Source of the DNA: Mesorhizobium sp. ZC-5
GTDB taxonomy: Bacteria; Pseudomonadota; Alphaproteobacteria; Rhizobiales; Rhizobiaceae
DNA: 64,000 bases
Direction of reading: 5' to 3'
NCBI RefSeq assembly: GCF_025753855.1
Contig: NZ_JAOWPT010000004.1
Location: 355,871 to 419,870, forward strand
The position numbers and the translations under genes are program-made. Shown piece by piece: positions 8,074 through 17,406 of the stretch. How positions within the stretch are numbered: position 1 is the stretch's first letter; every line of letters starts with the position of its first letter. Under the pieces are notes generated by a model, which had not been told where the DNA came from, made no database searches, and saw nothing but the letters and a program-made list of their open reading frames with translations.

Positions 8074-9882
8074 ATGATGCCGACCATGTTTGTCGAGCGC
8101 GAAGCTGGCCGCGGAGAACAGACGTTGCAGGAGCGCCGGGACGCCGCGCAGAACGACAAGCGCATTCTCGGACATGTCATCCAGTGCGACGGGGCGCGTG
8201 CCAGGATCGCAGCCTTCGCCGACACCCAGGACGGCACCGTGACCGGCATCTGGACGGTCGGCAAGATGATCTCGATAAACCTGACCGAGGCCCGCACGGT
8301 CGGCCTCGTCTACGAGATCAACAAGGCCGATCACCTGTGGAGCGAAGATGGCCGCAACGCCATCGAAGTCAGCGTGGAGCTGGTCGGCGAAATCCGCGAC
8401 GACCGCGAGACGGGCAAACCGGTGTTCGACCGCGGCATCACGATTTACCCCTATGTCGGCGCCGTCTCGCATAAGATCCGCGCGCGCGACCTGGCTGCGG
8501 TCTACGACCTTGCCGGACGCCATTCCGTCACGGTGGGGCTCCTGTCGCAGGACGAAACCATCAACGCCAACATCGCCATCGACGACACGCTGACGCGGCA
8601 TTTCGCTGTTGTCGGCACCACCGGCGTCGGCAAATCGAGTGCCGTATCGCTGCTGTTGCGCAAGGCAATCGAGTCGCGGCCCGATCTGCGCGTCCTCATT
8701 CTCGACCCGCACAATGAATTCGCTTCGGCGTTTCCCGACCAGAGCCTGCGCATCGACACCAATTCGCTCGATCTGCCGTTCTGGATGTTCCAGCTTGAGG
8801 AATTCGCCGAAGTGCTGTTTCGCGGCCGCGAGTCGGTGCCCGAGGAAATCGACCTTCTGCGCGATCTGATCCCGGCCGCCAAGAACCTCTACCGCAACCC
8901 GAACTCCGGCGCCTATCTGCGGCGCGGCGGCGACGCGATCACCGCCGATACGCCGGTGCCCTACCGCATGGCGGATCTGATCAAGCAGATCGACGAGCGC
9001 ATGGGACTGCTGGATTCCAAGAACGACCGGCCTGTCTACCGGGCGCTGAAGATGCGGATAGAAGCGGCTCTCAACGACCCGCGCTATCGCTTCATGTTCA
9101 ATTCGCGCCTGATCGAGGACACGATCCACGAAACTGTCGGCAAGATCTTCCGCGTGCCGCACCATGGGCGTCCCGTCACCTGTTTCGAGATGGCCGGGCT
9201 GCCGTCGGAAGTGGTCAATGCGGTTTGCTCCGTGCTGGCGCGTCTCGCCTTCGATCTGGCGCTGTGGAGCAACGGCAAACTGCGCCTTCTCGTCATGTGC
9301 GAGGAAGCGCATCGCTACATGCCTTCCGATCCGCGCCTCGGTTTTGCCCCGACCCGGCACGCGCTGTCGCGCATTGCCAAGGAAGGCCGCAAATATGGTT
9401 GTTATCTCGGCGTCGTGACGCAGCGACCCGGCGAACTCGACCCGACCATCCTGTCGCAGTGCTCGACCATCTTCTCCATGCGCCTGGCCAACCATCAGGA
9501 CCAAGCGATCATCCGTTCGGCAATCGCCGATTCATCGGCCTCGACGCTGTCGTTCCTGTCGTCCATGGGTCAGCGCGAAGCAATCGCCTTCGGTGAAGGC
9601 GTCGCCACCACGATGCGGCTGAAATTCGAACGCCTGCCGGCCGCGCTCATCCCGGGCGTCAACAAGCATGGCGACGAAAAAACGCCCGGCGACACGACCG
9701 GCGACATCGACCTTGTCGCCATCGTCGAGCGCTTGCGCAACGTGCCCAAGCCGCAGGCGCAGCAAAGCGGCATCGGTGAACTGGTCAGCCCGGTCGCCCA
9801 GGCCGGCGAGCCCGACTACAAGAAGAACGAGTTCGGCGGCAGCGCGCCGCGCGGCCGCCGCCTCGGCGACGGACTGTACTAG
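8074..9882 (+). CDS. HerA-type ATPase (DUF87)
   Basis: This 602-residue protein is a HerA/FtsK-superfamily ATPase. An N-terminal beta-barrel region (about residues 28-140) precedes the P-loop GTTGVGKS at 181-188. The Walker B with catalytic Glu is LLVMCEEAHRYMP, and the sensor and arginine-finger region contains ALSRIAKEGRKYGCYLGVVTQRPGELDPTILSQC. In archaea HerA works with the NurA nuclease in DNA end resection; bacterial HerA proteins have varied partners, including defence nucleases. Here the next gene is an unrelated diguanylate cyclase on the other strand, and the preceding gene is a cyclase, so no partner is visible. ATG 8074 follows GGGAAACGGGG. Confidence 0.9.
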   Translation: MMPTMFVEREAGRGEQTLQERRDAAQNDKRILGHVIQCDGARARIAAFADTQDGTVTGIWTVGKMISINLTEARTVGLVYEINKADHLWSEDGRNAIEVSVELVGEIRDDRETGKPVFDRGITIYPYVGAVSHKIRARDLAAVYDLAGRHSVTVGLLSQDETINANIAIDDTLTRHFAVVGTTGVGKSSAVSLLLRKAIESRPDLRVLILDPHNEFASAFPDQSLRIDTNSLDLPFWMFQLEEFAEVLFRGRESVPEEIDLLRDLIPAAKNLYRNPNSGAYLRRGGDAITADTPVPYRMADLIKQIDERMGLLDSKNDRPVYRALKMRIEAALNDPRYRFMFNSRLIEDTIHETVGKIFRVPHHGRPVTCFEMAGLPSEVVNAVCSVLARLAFDLALWSNGKLRLLVMCEEAHRYMPSDPRLGFAPTRHALSRIAKEGRKYGCYLGVVTQRPGELDPTILSQCSTIFSMRLANHQDQAIIRSAIADSSASTLSFLSSMGQREAIAFGEGVATTMRLKFERLPAALIPGVNKHGDEKTPGDTTGDIDLVAIVERLRNVPKPQAQQSGIGELVSPVAQAGEPDYKKNEFGGSAPRGRRLGDGLY

Positions 9883-9938
9883 GACAGTGCTGACGGCCGT
9901 CGCCTGAACTGGCCTATTTCTTCGCTAAGTTATTGAAA

Positions 9939-10730
9939 TTATGCGCAGACGCGGTTCCGACCCATGCGCTTGGCCTGGTAGAGTAGCCGGTCGGCGCGAC
10001 GGTAGAATTCCTCGGCGGATTCGCGCTTGTCCCACACTGCCAGCCCAACGCTGGTGGTAATCTTCAGCCGCACATTGCCTGAAATGACGGCCATGCCCGC
10101 GATCGCCTTGCGGATGCGCTCGGCGAGCTTGACCAGCATGTCCTCGTTCATGTTGGGCGCGACGACGGCAAACTCTTCGCCGCCGAGCCTGGCAACGATG
10201 TCATGGTAGCGGGTCATGTCGCGGAGACAGCTGGCCACCGCCCGCAACACCTCGTCGCCGACGTCATGCCCATAGGTGTCGTTCACTTCCTTGAAATGGT
10301 CGAGGTCGAGGATCATCAGACCGATCGGCTTGTCTATCCGCCGGAACTCCTCGATGTACTCCTTCAGCGCATCGTCGAAGTAGCGCCGGTTCTGCATCCC
10401 GGTCAGCGCATCGGTAAGTGCTGCCTGCTCGAGTGTTTCGGAGCGTGCGCTGAGCGATTCCGTCATCGCGCGCAGCTTGCCCTCCTCCTTCACCTGGGTG
10501 CGGATCAGCGGGTAGATGAAGAACACGCCGAAGAACAGCGCTGTTCCGACAAGCGCTCCACTGGCAAACAACAGCCGTGCGAGGTAGCTGGCGTTATCGA
10601 TCTGCTCGGGCAGGAAAAGCGTCTGCGGCTTGGAATACAGAATGCTGTAAGCATGCAAAATCAAGGCGCCCGCCGCGAAGATCACGGAGATAAACACAAA
10701 GAACGCCGATTCCGACTTGTGGAAACGCAT
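9939..10730 (-). CDS. Membrane GGDEF diguanylate cyclase
   Basis: This 263-residue protein has two N-terminal membrane helices (about residues 8-30 and 48-75), a short helical linker and a GGDEF domain. The active-site motif is GGEEF in RLGGEEFAVVAPN. An RxxD inhibitory site (RYHD) lies exactly five residues before it, so product inhibition by cyclic di-GMP is expected. LTDALTGMQNRRYFDD and DLDHFKEVNDTYGHDVGDEVL are the standard substrate and metal motifs, so the enzyme should be active. There is no separate sensor domain, so the input may be through the short periplasmic loop or the linker. Confidence 0.93.
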   Translation of the reverse strand: MRFHKSESAFFVFISVIFAAGALILHAYSILYSKPQTLFLPEQIDNASYLARLLFASGALVGTALFFGVFFIYPLIRTQVKEEGKLRAMTESLSARSETLEQAALTDALTGMQNRRYFDDALKEYIEEFRRIDKPIGLMILDLDHFKEVNDTYGHDVGDEVLRAVASCLRDMTRYHDIVARLGGEEFAVVAPNMNEDMLVKLAERIRKAIAGMAVISGNVRLKITTSVGLAVWDKRESAEEFYRRADRLLYQAKRMGRNRVCA

Positions 10731-10838
10731 GCACCGCCCACTGAAAAGATGTCGATGTTCTTATCGCACAAGCCGGCCTTACGGGAGGTTAATCGAGGCA
10801 ACCTCCGCACGAAACTTGACGCGAAGGTCAACACCTTC

Positions 10839-11795
10839 TTACCGGGCGATATCGGCCGCAATTTTCACTGCCTGCGCGTGGTCGTTTAACGAGATCCGGC
10901 TCCATTCCGGCCCCAATTGATGTCGAAACCACGTAGCCTGGCGCTTGGCATATTGCCGGGTGGCTATCTTTGCCCGTTCGATCGCCGCGTCGAAGGGCAT
11001 GGCCCCTGCAATTGCAGATTGCAGCTCACGAACGCCAATCGCTTTCATTGCCGGCAGTTCCGGGTCGAGCCCGAGCGCCAGCAGCGCTTCCACTTCGCCG
11101 AGCGCGCCATCGTCGAGCATCCGGTCGAAACGCGCATCGATCCGCCGCGTCAACACCGCGCGATCCGCTTCGATGACGAGATACCTTGCGCTGCGCCTGT
11201 CGATCAGTGGATGGCCGCGTTCCGCCTGCCAGTCGAGGATCGAGCGCCCCGACGCCTGCAGCACCTCCAGCGCTCGCACGATCCTCTGGCCGTCGGACGC
11301 GCGCAGGACCGCCGCTGCCCTCGGATCTTCGCGCATCAGCACCGCATGCAGCCTGCTCGAACCTTCTTCCAGAAGCCGGTAGCGCCAGCGGTCGCGCACC
11401 GATTGCGGGATCTCGGGCATTTCCGAAAGGCCTTCCGACAGGGCGCGGAAATAGAGCCCGGTACCGCCGGTGAAGATCGGCCGACGCTCATCGAAAGCGC
11501 CTTCATCCCTAAGCCGCTTCACGTCGGCAAGCCAAACCCCGGCCGAATAGTGCTTCGCAGGGTCGACACGGCCGTAGAGGTAATGCGGCGCGCTGGCCAG
11601 TTCGGCGGCACCCGGTCGCGCCGTCAGCACGTTCAGCACCGAATAGACCTGCATTGAATCGGTGTTGACGATGCATCCGCCGGTTTGGCGCGCCAGTTCG
11701 AGAGCAAGAGCCGACTTGCCGCTGGCGGTCGGCCCCGCTATCAGGATCGCGTTCTTCACCAGCCCTTCGGCTTCGCGGCCAGCGGAATCTGCCAT
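10839..11795 (-). CDS. miaA: tRNA dimethylallyltransferase
   Basis: MiaA transfers a dimethylallyl group to N6 of A37 in tRNAs reading UNN codons. The P-loop GPTASGKS, the NTDSMQVY motif, [24 protein letters not shown] and the C-terminal [16 protein letters not shown] are all present. The start is uncertain. ATG 11795 gives [14 protein letters not shown] 11804 and GTG 11810 extend it, and GTG 11759 (preceded by AAGGG) would give [15 protein letters not shown] directly at the P-loop strand. The longer starts overlap the divergent serB start by a few bases; the shortest does not. The product is about 306-323 aa depending on start. Confidence 0.93.
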   Translation of the reverse strand: MADSAGREAEGLVKNAILIAGPTASGKSALALELARQTGGCIVNTDSMQVYSVLNVLTARPGAAELASAPHYLYGRVDPAKHYSAGVWLADVKRLRDEGAFDERRPIFTGGTGLYFRALSEGLSEMPEIPQSVRDRWRYRLLEEGSSRLHAVLMREDPRAAAVLRASDGQRIVRALEVLQASGRSILDWQAERGHPLIDRRSARYLVIEADRAVLTRRIDARFDRMLDDGALGEVEALLALGLDPELPAMKAIGVRELQSAIAGAMPFDAAIERAKIATRQYAKRQATWFRHQLGPEWSRISLNDHAQAVKIAADIAR

Positions 11796-12681
11796 GTCCT
11801 TCATCGCCACGCTTATATCCGATCCGGCGGCTCAAATCCTCACGCCCGAGGTCGCGCATAAGGCGTCGCAGGCCGTCGGCGCAAGCGGCATCGACTGGCT
11901 GGCCGAAAATGTCGCGTGCGACCTTGCCCTGCCCGCCGGCGCTGACATCGGTTCGGCAATGGCGGCGCTGCAGGACTGTCTCGCGCTGGCGCCGGTCGAT
12001 GTCGTGGCTCACGAGAGCAACACGCGCCGCAAGAAAATCCTGATCGCCGACATGGATTCCACCATGATCGATCAGGAATGCATCGACGAACTCGCCGATG
12101 AAGTCGGCATCAAGGAGCATGTCGCGGCGATCACCGCCCGCTCGATGAACGGCGAGATCGCCTTCGAACCGGCATTGCGCGAGCGCGTTGCCCTGCTGAA
12201 GGGCCTTGAGGCCAGCGTCGTCGATACGATCATCGCCAAGCGCATTACCCTGGCCTCCGGCGGCCATGAGTTGGTCGCCACGATGAGGAAGAACGGCGCC
12301 TGGACCGCGCTCGTCTCCGGCGGCTTCGACGTTTTCACCAGTCGCATTGCCGCAAAGCTCGGCTTCGACGAAAACCGCGCCAACCGTCTGATCGAAAGCG
12401 GCGGCAAGCTCGCCGGCACGGTGGCAGAGCCGATCCTCGGCCGCGCCGCCAAGGCCGAAGCCTTGCTCGAAATCTCGGCTCGCCTGGGCCTCCAGCCCTC
12501 GGATGCCATCGCGGTCGGCGACGGGGCCAACGACCTCGACATGATCCGCCTGGCCGGAACCGGCGTTGCCCTGCACGCCAAGCCCGCTGTCGCCGCGCAG
12601 GCCGGCATGCGCATCGACCACGGCGACCTGACGGCGCTGCTCTACATACAGGGCTATCGTCGCCGGGAGTTTGCCCTGTGA
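11794..12681 (+). CDS. serB: Phosphoserine phosphatase
   Basis: SerB (295 aa) hydrolyses O-phosphoserine in the last step of serine synthesis. The HAD motif I is [15 protein letters not shown] with nucleophile Asp86 and Asp88. Motif II is [11 protein letters not shown], and motif IV is [14 protein letters not shown]. The N-terminal 80 residues form the small regulatory region typical of alphaproteobacterial SerB. The gene is divergent from miaA with essentially overlapping 5' ends. Its stop codon overlaps the GTG start of the following acetyltransferase gene as GTGA, indicating co-transcription. Confidence 0.95.
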   Translation: MSFIATLISDPAAQILTPEVAHKASQAVGASGIDWLAENVACDLALPAGADIGSAMAALQDCLALAPVDVVAHESNTRRKKILIADMDSTMIDQECIDELADEVGIKEHVAAITARSMNGEIAFEPALRERVALLKGLEASVVDTIIAKRITLASGGHELVATMRKNGAWTALVSGGFDVFTSRIAAKLGFDENRANRLIESGGKLAGTVAEPILGRAAKAEALLEISARLGLQPSDAIAVGDGANDLDMIRLAGTGVALHAKPAVAAQAGMRIDHGDLTALLYIQGYRRREFAL

Positions 12682-13250
12682 AGCCGATCCGCACAAAACG
12701 GCTGATCCTGCGCAACTGGGAAGAACGCGACCGCGATCTCTTCTTCCGCATCAACTCCGACGACCGGGTGATGGAGTTTTTCCCGTTTCGTCGCGACCGC
12801 GCCGCCAGCGACGCACTCTTCGACCGGCTCCGGGCCGGCATCGCCGAACGCGGCTACGGTTTTGCCGCGGTCGAGATTATCGCCACCGGCGAATGCATCG
12901 GCTTCGTCGGCATTGCCGACACCAGCCTCGAACCCTTCCTCCTCGCCGGCACCGTCGAGGTCGGCTGGCGGCTGGCGCCGGAATTCTGGGGGCATGGCTA
13001 CGTGGCGGAAGCCGCCCGTGCGTGGCTCGCCTTCGGTTTCGAGGAAATAGGCCTTGCCGAGATCGTTTCCTTTGCGGTCTTCGACAACCGCCGTTCCACC
13101 GCGGTGATGGAGCGCATCGGAATGCGAGCCGATCCTCCGGGCGATTTCGACCATCCGAACATTCCGGACACGCATCCGCAGCTCAAGCGCCACGTACTCT
13201 ACCGCTTGTCTCGCGAAACCTGGCGGAAACAGGAACAGGCGGCCACCTGA
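12678..13250 (+). CDS. GNAT acetyltransferase, RimJ/RimL-like
   Basis: This 190-residue protein is a GCN5-related N-acetyltransferase of the RimJ/RimL/YdaF type. It opens with IRTKRLILRNWEERD, has VGWRLAPEFWGHGYVAEAARAWLAFGF (acetyl-CoA binding motif) and SFAVFDNRRSTAVMERIGM. It starts at GTG in the 4-nt overlap with serB. Such enzymes acetylate protein N-termini or small amines; the acceptor cannot be told from sequence. The last codons form the left arm of a 10-bp terminator-like hairpin. Confidence 0.88.
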   Translation: MKPIRTKRLILRNWEERDRDLFFRINSDDRVMEFFPFRRDRAASDALFDRLRAGIAERGYGFAAVEIIATGECIGFVGIADTSLEPFLLAGTVEVGWRLAPEFWGHGYVAEAARAWLAFGFEEIGLAEIVSFAVFDNRRSTAVMERIGMRADPPGDFDHPNIPDTHPQLKRHVLYRLSRETWRKQEQAAT

Positions 13251-13260
13251 CCGCCTGTTC
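13233..13260. terminator. Hairpin between convergent GNAT and degP genes
   Basis: A perfect 10-bp inverted repeat (GAACAGGCGG and CCGCCTGTTC) with an 8-nt loop overlaps the stop codon of the acetyltransferase gene and lies 38 bp before the end of degP. It could serve both directions. A run of T is missing on the plus side, so it may be a weak or rho-assisted terminator. Confidence 0.5.
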
Positions 13261-13297
13261 TCGATTGAATTTCAATAGGTTCCGATCGTATCCGGAA

Positions 13298-14884
13298 TCA
13301 ATCCATCCGGATGGTCACGAAGCGCAGTTCGCCTGTTTTCGACGCCAGCATCAGCAGGGCGTTCTTGCGGCCCTGCTCCTTCAACGCCGCGATGCGGTCC
13401 ATGACGTCCTTCGGCGAAGAGACCGATTCCTGCGCGATTTCCGTGATCACCTCGCCGGCCTGGATGCCGCGCTCGGCCGCCGCTGAATTCGCTCCGACCT
13501 CGGTGACGACAACACCGGAGACGTCGGCGGAGATCTCGAATTTCGTCCGCGCCTCGTCGTTGAGTTCCCCGATCGTCATGCCGAGCACGGTGGCTGTCGA
13601 AACGGCCTCGTCGTTTTCCGGTGCGGCACTGTCTTCGGGCTTGCTTTCCCCATTTTCGGCCAGCTTTTCACCGTCCTCCAGCCGACCGAGCGTCACCTTC
13701 ACGGTCTGCTCGACGCCCTTGCGCACGATCACCACGTCGACCGCCTTGCCGACAGGGCTTTCAGCGACGACGCGCGGCAGGTCGCGCATGTCATCCACGT
13801 CCTTGCCGTCGAACTTGATGATGACGTCACCCGGAAGCACCGTGCCGTTGTCGACGGGACCGCCCTTGATGACGCCCGCAACCAGGGCGCCCTTGGCTGT
13901 CGTCATGCCCAGGCTTTCGGCGATCTCGTCCGTCACCGGCTGGATACGCACGCCGAGCCAGCCGCGGCGCGTCTCGCCAAACTCGCGCAATTGTTCCACC
14001 ACACCGGCCGCAAGCTGTGCCGGGATCGAGAAGCCGATGCCGATGGAGCCGCCGGAAGGCGAGATGATGGCCGTGTTGATGCCGACGACCTCGCCATGCA
14101 TGTTGAAGAGCGGACCGCCGGAATTGCCGCGGTTGATCGCGGCGTCGGTCTGGATGAAATCGTCATAGGGACCGGCATTGATGTCGCGGTTGCGGGCCGA
14201 CACGATGCCGACGGTCACGGTGCCGCCGAGCCCGAACGGATTGCCGATCGCCATCACCCAGTCGCCGATGCGCATCGCATTGGAATCACCGAACTTGACG
14301 GCCTTGAGCTTCTTCAGCTTCGGATCGACCTTGAGCACTGCGATATCGGTCTTGGTATCCTTGCCGACCAGTTCGGCCTTCAGCTTCGAGCCGTCGGGGA
14401 AATTGACTTCGATTTCGTCGGCGTCGGCGATCACATGGTTGTTGGTGACCACGATGCCTTCCTCGGCGTCGACGACAAAACCCGAACCCAGCGACTGCAC
14501 CTTCTGCGAACCGCCGCCCGGGCCCTGCCCGCCGCGATCCTTGAAGAAGTCGTCGAAGAAATCCTGGAACGGCGAGCCTTCCGGCAGTTGCGGCATCGGC
14601 ACGGCGCCCGGCCCTTCCGTTCCCTTCACCGTTTGCGACGTTGAAATGTTGACGACGGAATCCAGCAGCCCTTCAGCGAGGTCCGCGACGGAGGCGGGAC
14701 CTTCGCCGGGGCCGCGTGGTGGTGCCGGAAGCGCTCCCTGCGGCGGAACCGGCAGCGGCTCCTGTGTTGGCGCCGGGGCGGTTGCCTGCGCGAATGCGGG
14801 TGCAACCATGGCGGTCGCCATCAGCACCGTCGTCGCGGCAAGCAAGGTCTTTCGCACTCCCGGCAGGATGTGGGTCGGTTTCAT
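13298..14884 (-). CDS. degP: DegP/HtrA (Do-family) periplasmic serine protease
   Basis: This 528-residue envelope protease and chaperone begins with a Sec signal peptide (residues 1-32, ...MVAPAFAQA). A Pro-rich linker follows, then a trypsin-like domain with the triad His150 (VVTNNHVI), Asp180 (TKTDIAVL) and Ser255 (GNSGGPLF). Two PDZ domains follow: RRGWLGVRIQPVTDEIAESL near 310, and the second near 430-520 with VTEVGANSAAAERGIQAGEVI. It handles misfolded periplasmic proteins. The neighbouring hflK-hflC-DUF2065 genes on the same strand form a conserved alphaproteobacterial quality-control cluster, probably an operon hflK-hflC-DUF2065-degP. Confidence 0.95.
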   Translation of the reverse strand: MKPTHILPGVRKTLLAATTVLMATAMVAPAFAQATAPAPTQEPLPVPPQGALPAPPRGPGEGPASVADLAEGLLDSVVNISTSQTVKGTEGPGAVPMPQLPEGSPFQDFFDDFFKDRGGQGPGGGSQKVQSLGSGFVVDAEEGIVVTNNHVIADADEIEVNFPDGSKLKAELVGKDTKTDIAVLKVDPKLKKLKAVKFGDSNAMRIGDWVMAIGNPFGLGGTVTVGIVSARNRDINAGPYDDFIQTDAAINRGNSGGPLFNMHGEVVGINTAIISPSGGSIGIGFSIPAQLAAGVVEQLREFGETRRGWLGVRIQPVTDEIAESLGMTTAKGALVAGVIKGGPVDNGTVLPGDVIIKFDGKDVDDMRDLPRVVAESPVGKAVDVVIVRKGVEQTVKVTLGRLEDGEKLAENGESKPEDSAAPENDEAVSTATVLGMTIGELNDEARTKFEISADVSGVVVTEVGANSAAAERGIQAGEVITEIAQESVSSPKDVMDRIAALKEQGRKNALLMLASKTGELRFVTIRMD

Positions 14885-15007
14885 GCAGAGTGCCTCCGGG
14901 CGTTGGTGAGAAAATCAGCGCATGCGCCGCGTGTCTGACGCTGTGTCATGTTGGCAAGAAATACGGCGTGTTTGCGGCCTTATTATCTTCGAAGGATAAA
15001 ACCTCCG

Positions 15008-15193
15008 TTACCCGCGCGCCAGCCAGACCACGCCGACGCCGATTGCAATTGCCGCAAGACCGCCGATCCTGAGCACATTTTCAGGCGTCGCCAGCACTTC
15101 CGCCGCCAGCTTCTTCGCCAGGCCGGGAAAGCCGCAATAGATCAGCCCCTCGATAACGAGGACCAGACCTATCGCGACCAGAAAATCCGCCAC
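15008..15193 (-). CDS. DUF2065 small membrane protein
   Basis: This 61-residue protein has two hydrophobic segments (residues about 4-20 and 42-58) around a KKLAAEVLATPENVLR loop. It fits DUF2065 (YjeT family), a small inner-membrane protein that sits next to hflC in many proteobacteria. It starts 6 bp after the hflC stop, so it is co-transcribed. Its function is not known; position suggests a link with the HflKC complex. Confidence 0.85.
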   Translation of the reverse strand: MADFLVAIGLVLVIEGLIYCGFPGLAKKLAAEVLATPENVLRIGGLAAIAIGVGVVWLARG

Positions 15194-15199
15194 CGGCGC

Positions 15200-16162
15200 T
15201 TATTGGCCGGTGCCGTTCGCCGTCCCACCGGCAGGCGCTGGAGCCGCCCCGACCGCAGGCGGTGTCGCTCCGGTTGCCGGCGGCGCACCGGTCGAGTCGC
15301 GGAAGAAGCGCAGGAACTCCGAATCGGGCGACAGCACCATTGTCGTGCCGGTGCCTTCCAACGCCTGGCCATACGCCGACATGGACCGATAGAACTCGAA
15401 GAATTCCGGATCGCGCTGGAAGGCGTCGGCGAAGGTGGCATTGCGTTCCGCCTCGCCCTCACCGCGCAGGATTTCCGATTCCTTGCGCGCTTCGGCGACG
15501 ATTTCGACGACTTCACGGTCGGCACGGGCCCGAATGCGCTGTGCCGCCTCGCGTCCGCGTGCCCGCAGCCGCTCGGCTTCGGCCAGACGTTCCGCCTTCA
15601 TGCGGTCGTAGGTCTGCTGCGAAACTTCGGCAGTCAGGTCGGTACGGCGGATACGCACGTCCTCGATCTCGAGACCGAGTGAAGTCGCGTCCGGACGCAG
15701 CTGGTCACGCACTTCGCGCATCATCGAGGCGCGCTCTTCGGAAAGAGCGGCTTCGAAGCCGCGCAGACCGTAGACGCGGCGCAAGGCTGCGTCGAGACGG
15801 GTGCGCAGCCGCTGTTCGGCAAGCTCGACCTGGCCGGAGACCGCCGCGCGGAAACGCCGGGCATCGTTGATCCGATACGCGACGAACGCATCGACCTCAT
15901 AGAACTTGCCGCCCGAGACCTGGACGCGGATGTCGTCGAGATCGAAACGCAACACGCGGTCTTCGATGATCTGCACATTGTCGGCCTCGAAGAAGGCGAA
16001 CGGCGCCTTGAAATAGATGCCGGGTTCGGTTTTCACGTCGACGATCTCGCCGAAGCGCAGCACGATCGCCTGCTCGCGCTCGTTGACCACGAAGATCGAC
16101 GAATAGATCAGGAAGAGGATGACTGCGGCGATGACGCCGATTACGGGGAGACGGTTGCCCAT
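15200..16162 (-). CDS. hflC: HflC, FtsH protease modulator
   Basis: HflC (320 aa) is a single-pass membrane protein of the SPFH/prohibitin superfamily that forms a large periplasmic cage with HflK around FtsH and modulates its proteolysis. An N-terminal transmembrane helix (residues 5-24) is followed by the SPFH domain (VNEREQAIVLRFGEIVDVKTEPGIYFKAPF) and a long coiled coil (DRMKAERLAEAERLRARGREAAQ...). The C-terminal 30 residues are Ala/Pro/Gly-rich. The start overlaps the hflK stop by one base (TGATG). Confidence 0.96.
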   Translation of the reverse strand: MGNRLPVIGVIAAVILFLIYSSIFVVNEREQAIVLRFGEIVDVKTEPGIYFKAPFAFFEADNVQIIEDRVLRFDLDDIRVQVSGGKFYEVDAFVAYRINDARRFRAAVSGQVELAEQRLRTRLDAALRRVYGLRGFEAALSEERASMMREVRDQLRPDATSLGLEIEDVRIRRTDLTAEVSQQTYDRMKAERLAEAERLRARGREAAQRIRARADREVVEIVAEARKESEILRGEGEAERNATFADAFQRDPEFFEFYRSMSAYGQALEGTGTTMVLSPDSEFLRFFRDSTGAPPATGATPPAVGAAPAPAGGTANGTGQ

Positions 16163-17265
16163 CAGTTGCTTCCTTCCGCCGGCGCTCGCTTCTGCAGTTC
16201 AGGCAGCGGCAGATATGGGATCACCCCCTGTCCGTTGCCCTGCTCGAGGATCACCTTGTTGGAATCCTTCAGGACCTTCTCCATGGTTTCGATGAAGAGC
16301 CGCTTGCGCGTCACATCCGGCGCCTTGGCATATTCGTCATAGACGGAGATGAAGCGCTGCGCCTCACCTTGTGCTTCCTGCACCACCCGGTTCTTGTAGG
16401 CGGCCGCTTCTTCACGAACCTGTGCGGCTTCACCGCGTGCCTGGCCGAGCTTCTGGTTGGAATACTGGTTGGATTCTTCGACGAAGCGGTCTTCGTCCTG
16501 TTCGGCGCGCTGCACTTCGTCGAACGCGTCGGCCACTTCGCGCGGCGGCGCGGCGTCCTCGATCGAGATGGCGTTGACGGCAAGCCCTGCCTGATAGGAA
16601 TCGAGCGTCGATTGAATGATGCCCCGCACGGTGTCCGCGATACCCTGGCGGTCGTCGCGGAAAATATCCTGTGCCGGCCGGCGTCCGACTGCCTCGCGCA
16701 TGGCGCTTTCGGCAACCTGCCTGACCATTTCGTCAGGCCCGGAAACGTTGAATAGGTAGGCTGCGGGGTCAGAGACCTGATAGGCCACCGAAAACTTCAC
16801 GTCGACGATGTTCTGGTCACCGGACAGCATCAGCCCCGACGACGTGCCCGAACGGGTTTCGCCGATGTTGACCAGCTTTTCAGCGGTGTTGGCCTTCTCC
16901 ACGGTCTCGATCGGCCACCAGTGGAAATGCAGGCCGGGTTCGGAGAGTTCCTGCTTCGGTTTGCCGAAGCGTAGTTCGACGGCAAGCTCGTCCGGCTGCA
17001 CGGTGTAGATTGCCTGGAAAACCCAGACCAGGAGAACGCCGACCGCAATGAGGCCGAGAAGCGCCGGGCTGGCGCCGCCGCCACCCGGAAGCGCCTTTTT
17101 CAGGCGGTCCTGGCCTCTGCGGATGATATCCTCGAGGTCCGGAGGCGATCCCTGCGGCCCGCTCGGTCCGCGCGGGCCTTGGCCCCATGGGCCGCCGCCA
17201 TTGCCGCCACCGCCGCCTCCCCAAGGGCCGCCGCCCCCTCCGCCGCTCTGATTATTCCAGGGCAT
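16162..17265 (-). CDS. hflK: HflK, FtsH protease modulator
   Basis: HflK (367 aa) partners HflC. The first 40 residues are an extreme Gly/Trp/Pro-rich tract (MPWNNQSGGGGGGPWGGG...), typical of HflK in alphaproteobacteria. After PDLEDIIRRGQDRLKKALPGG comes a transmembrane helix (about 68-85), the SPFH domain (IYTVQPDELAVELRFGKPKQELSEPG) and a coiled coil rich in QARGEAAQVREEAAAYK. The C-terminus has VIPYLPLPEL. First gene of the hflK-hflC-DUF2065-degP run; folA lies 141 bp upstream on the same strand. Confidence 0.96.
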   Translation of the reverse strand: MPWNNQSGGGGGGPWGGGGGGNGGGPWGQGPRGPSGPQGSPPDLEDIIRRGQDRLKKALPGGGGASPALLGLIAVGVLLVWVFQAIYTVQPDELAVELRFGKPKQELSEPGLHFHWWPIETVEKANTAEKLVNIGETRSGTSSGLMLSGDQNIVDVKFSVAYQVSDPAAYLFNVSGPDEMVRQVAESAMREAVGRRPAQDIFRDDRQGIADTVRGIIQSTLDSYQAGLAVNAISIEDAAPPREVADAFDEVQRAEQDEDRFVEESNQYSNQKLGQARGEAAQVREEAAAYKNRVVQEAQGEAQRFISVYDEYAKAPDVTRKRLFIETMEKVLKDSNKVILEQGNGQGVIPYLPLPELQKRAPAEGSN

Positions 17266-17406
17266 GAAATTCCTTTCGGTCTGGACATCCGGGCAGCCGC
17301 GAGGCGCCCGAACATTCTCCTGTTGCCATCTATAGGGATGCCAGCCCCCGCTTTCAACGCGAAGCCGTCCCGTTCCCCGGTTTACAGCCGGAACTGAGCC
17401 CGTTTT

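Noticed and set aside
7999..9504. Open frame of 501 codons on the minus strand opposite the HerA gene
   Set aside because: Shadow of a well-conserved ATPase gene; no ribosome site and no recognisable domain.
13311..14168. Ser/Thr-rich plus-strand open frame opposite degP
   Set aside because: Low-complexity shadow of the protease gene, with no start signal.
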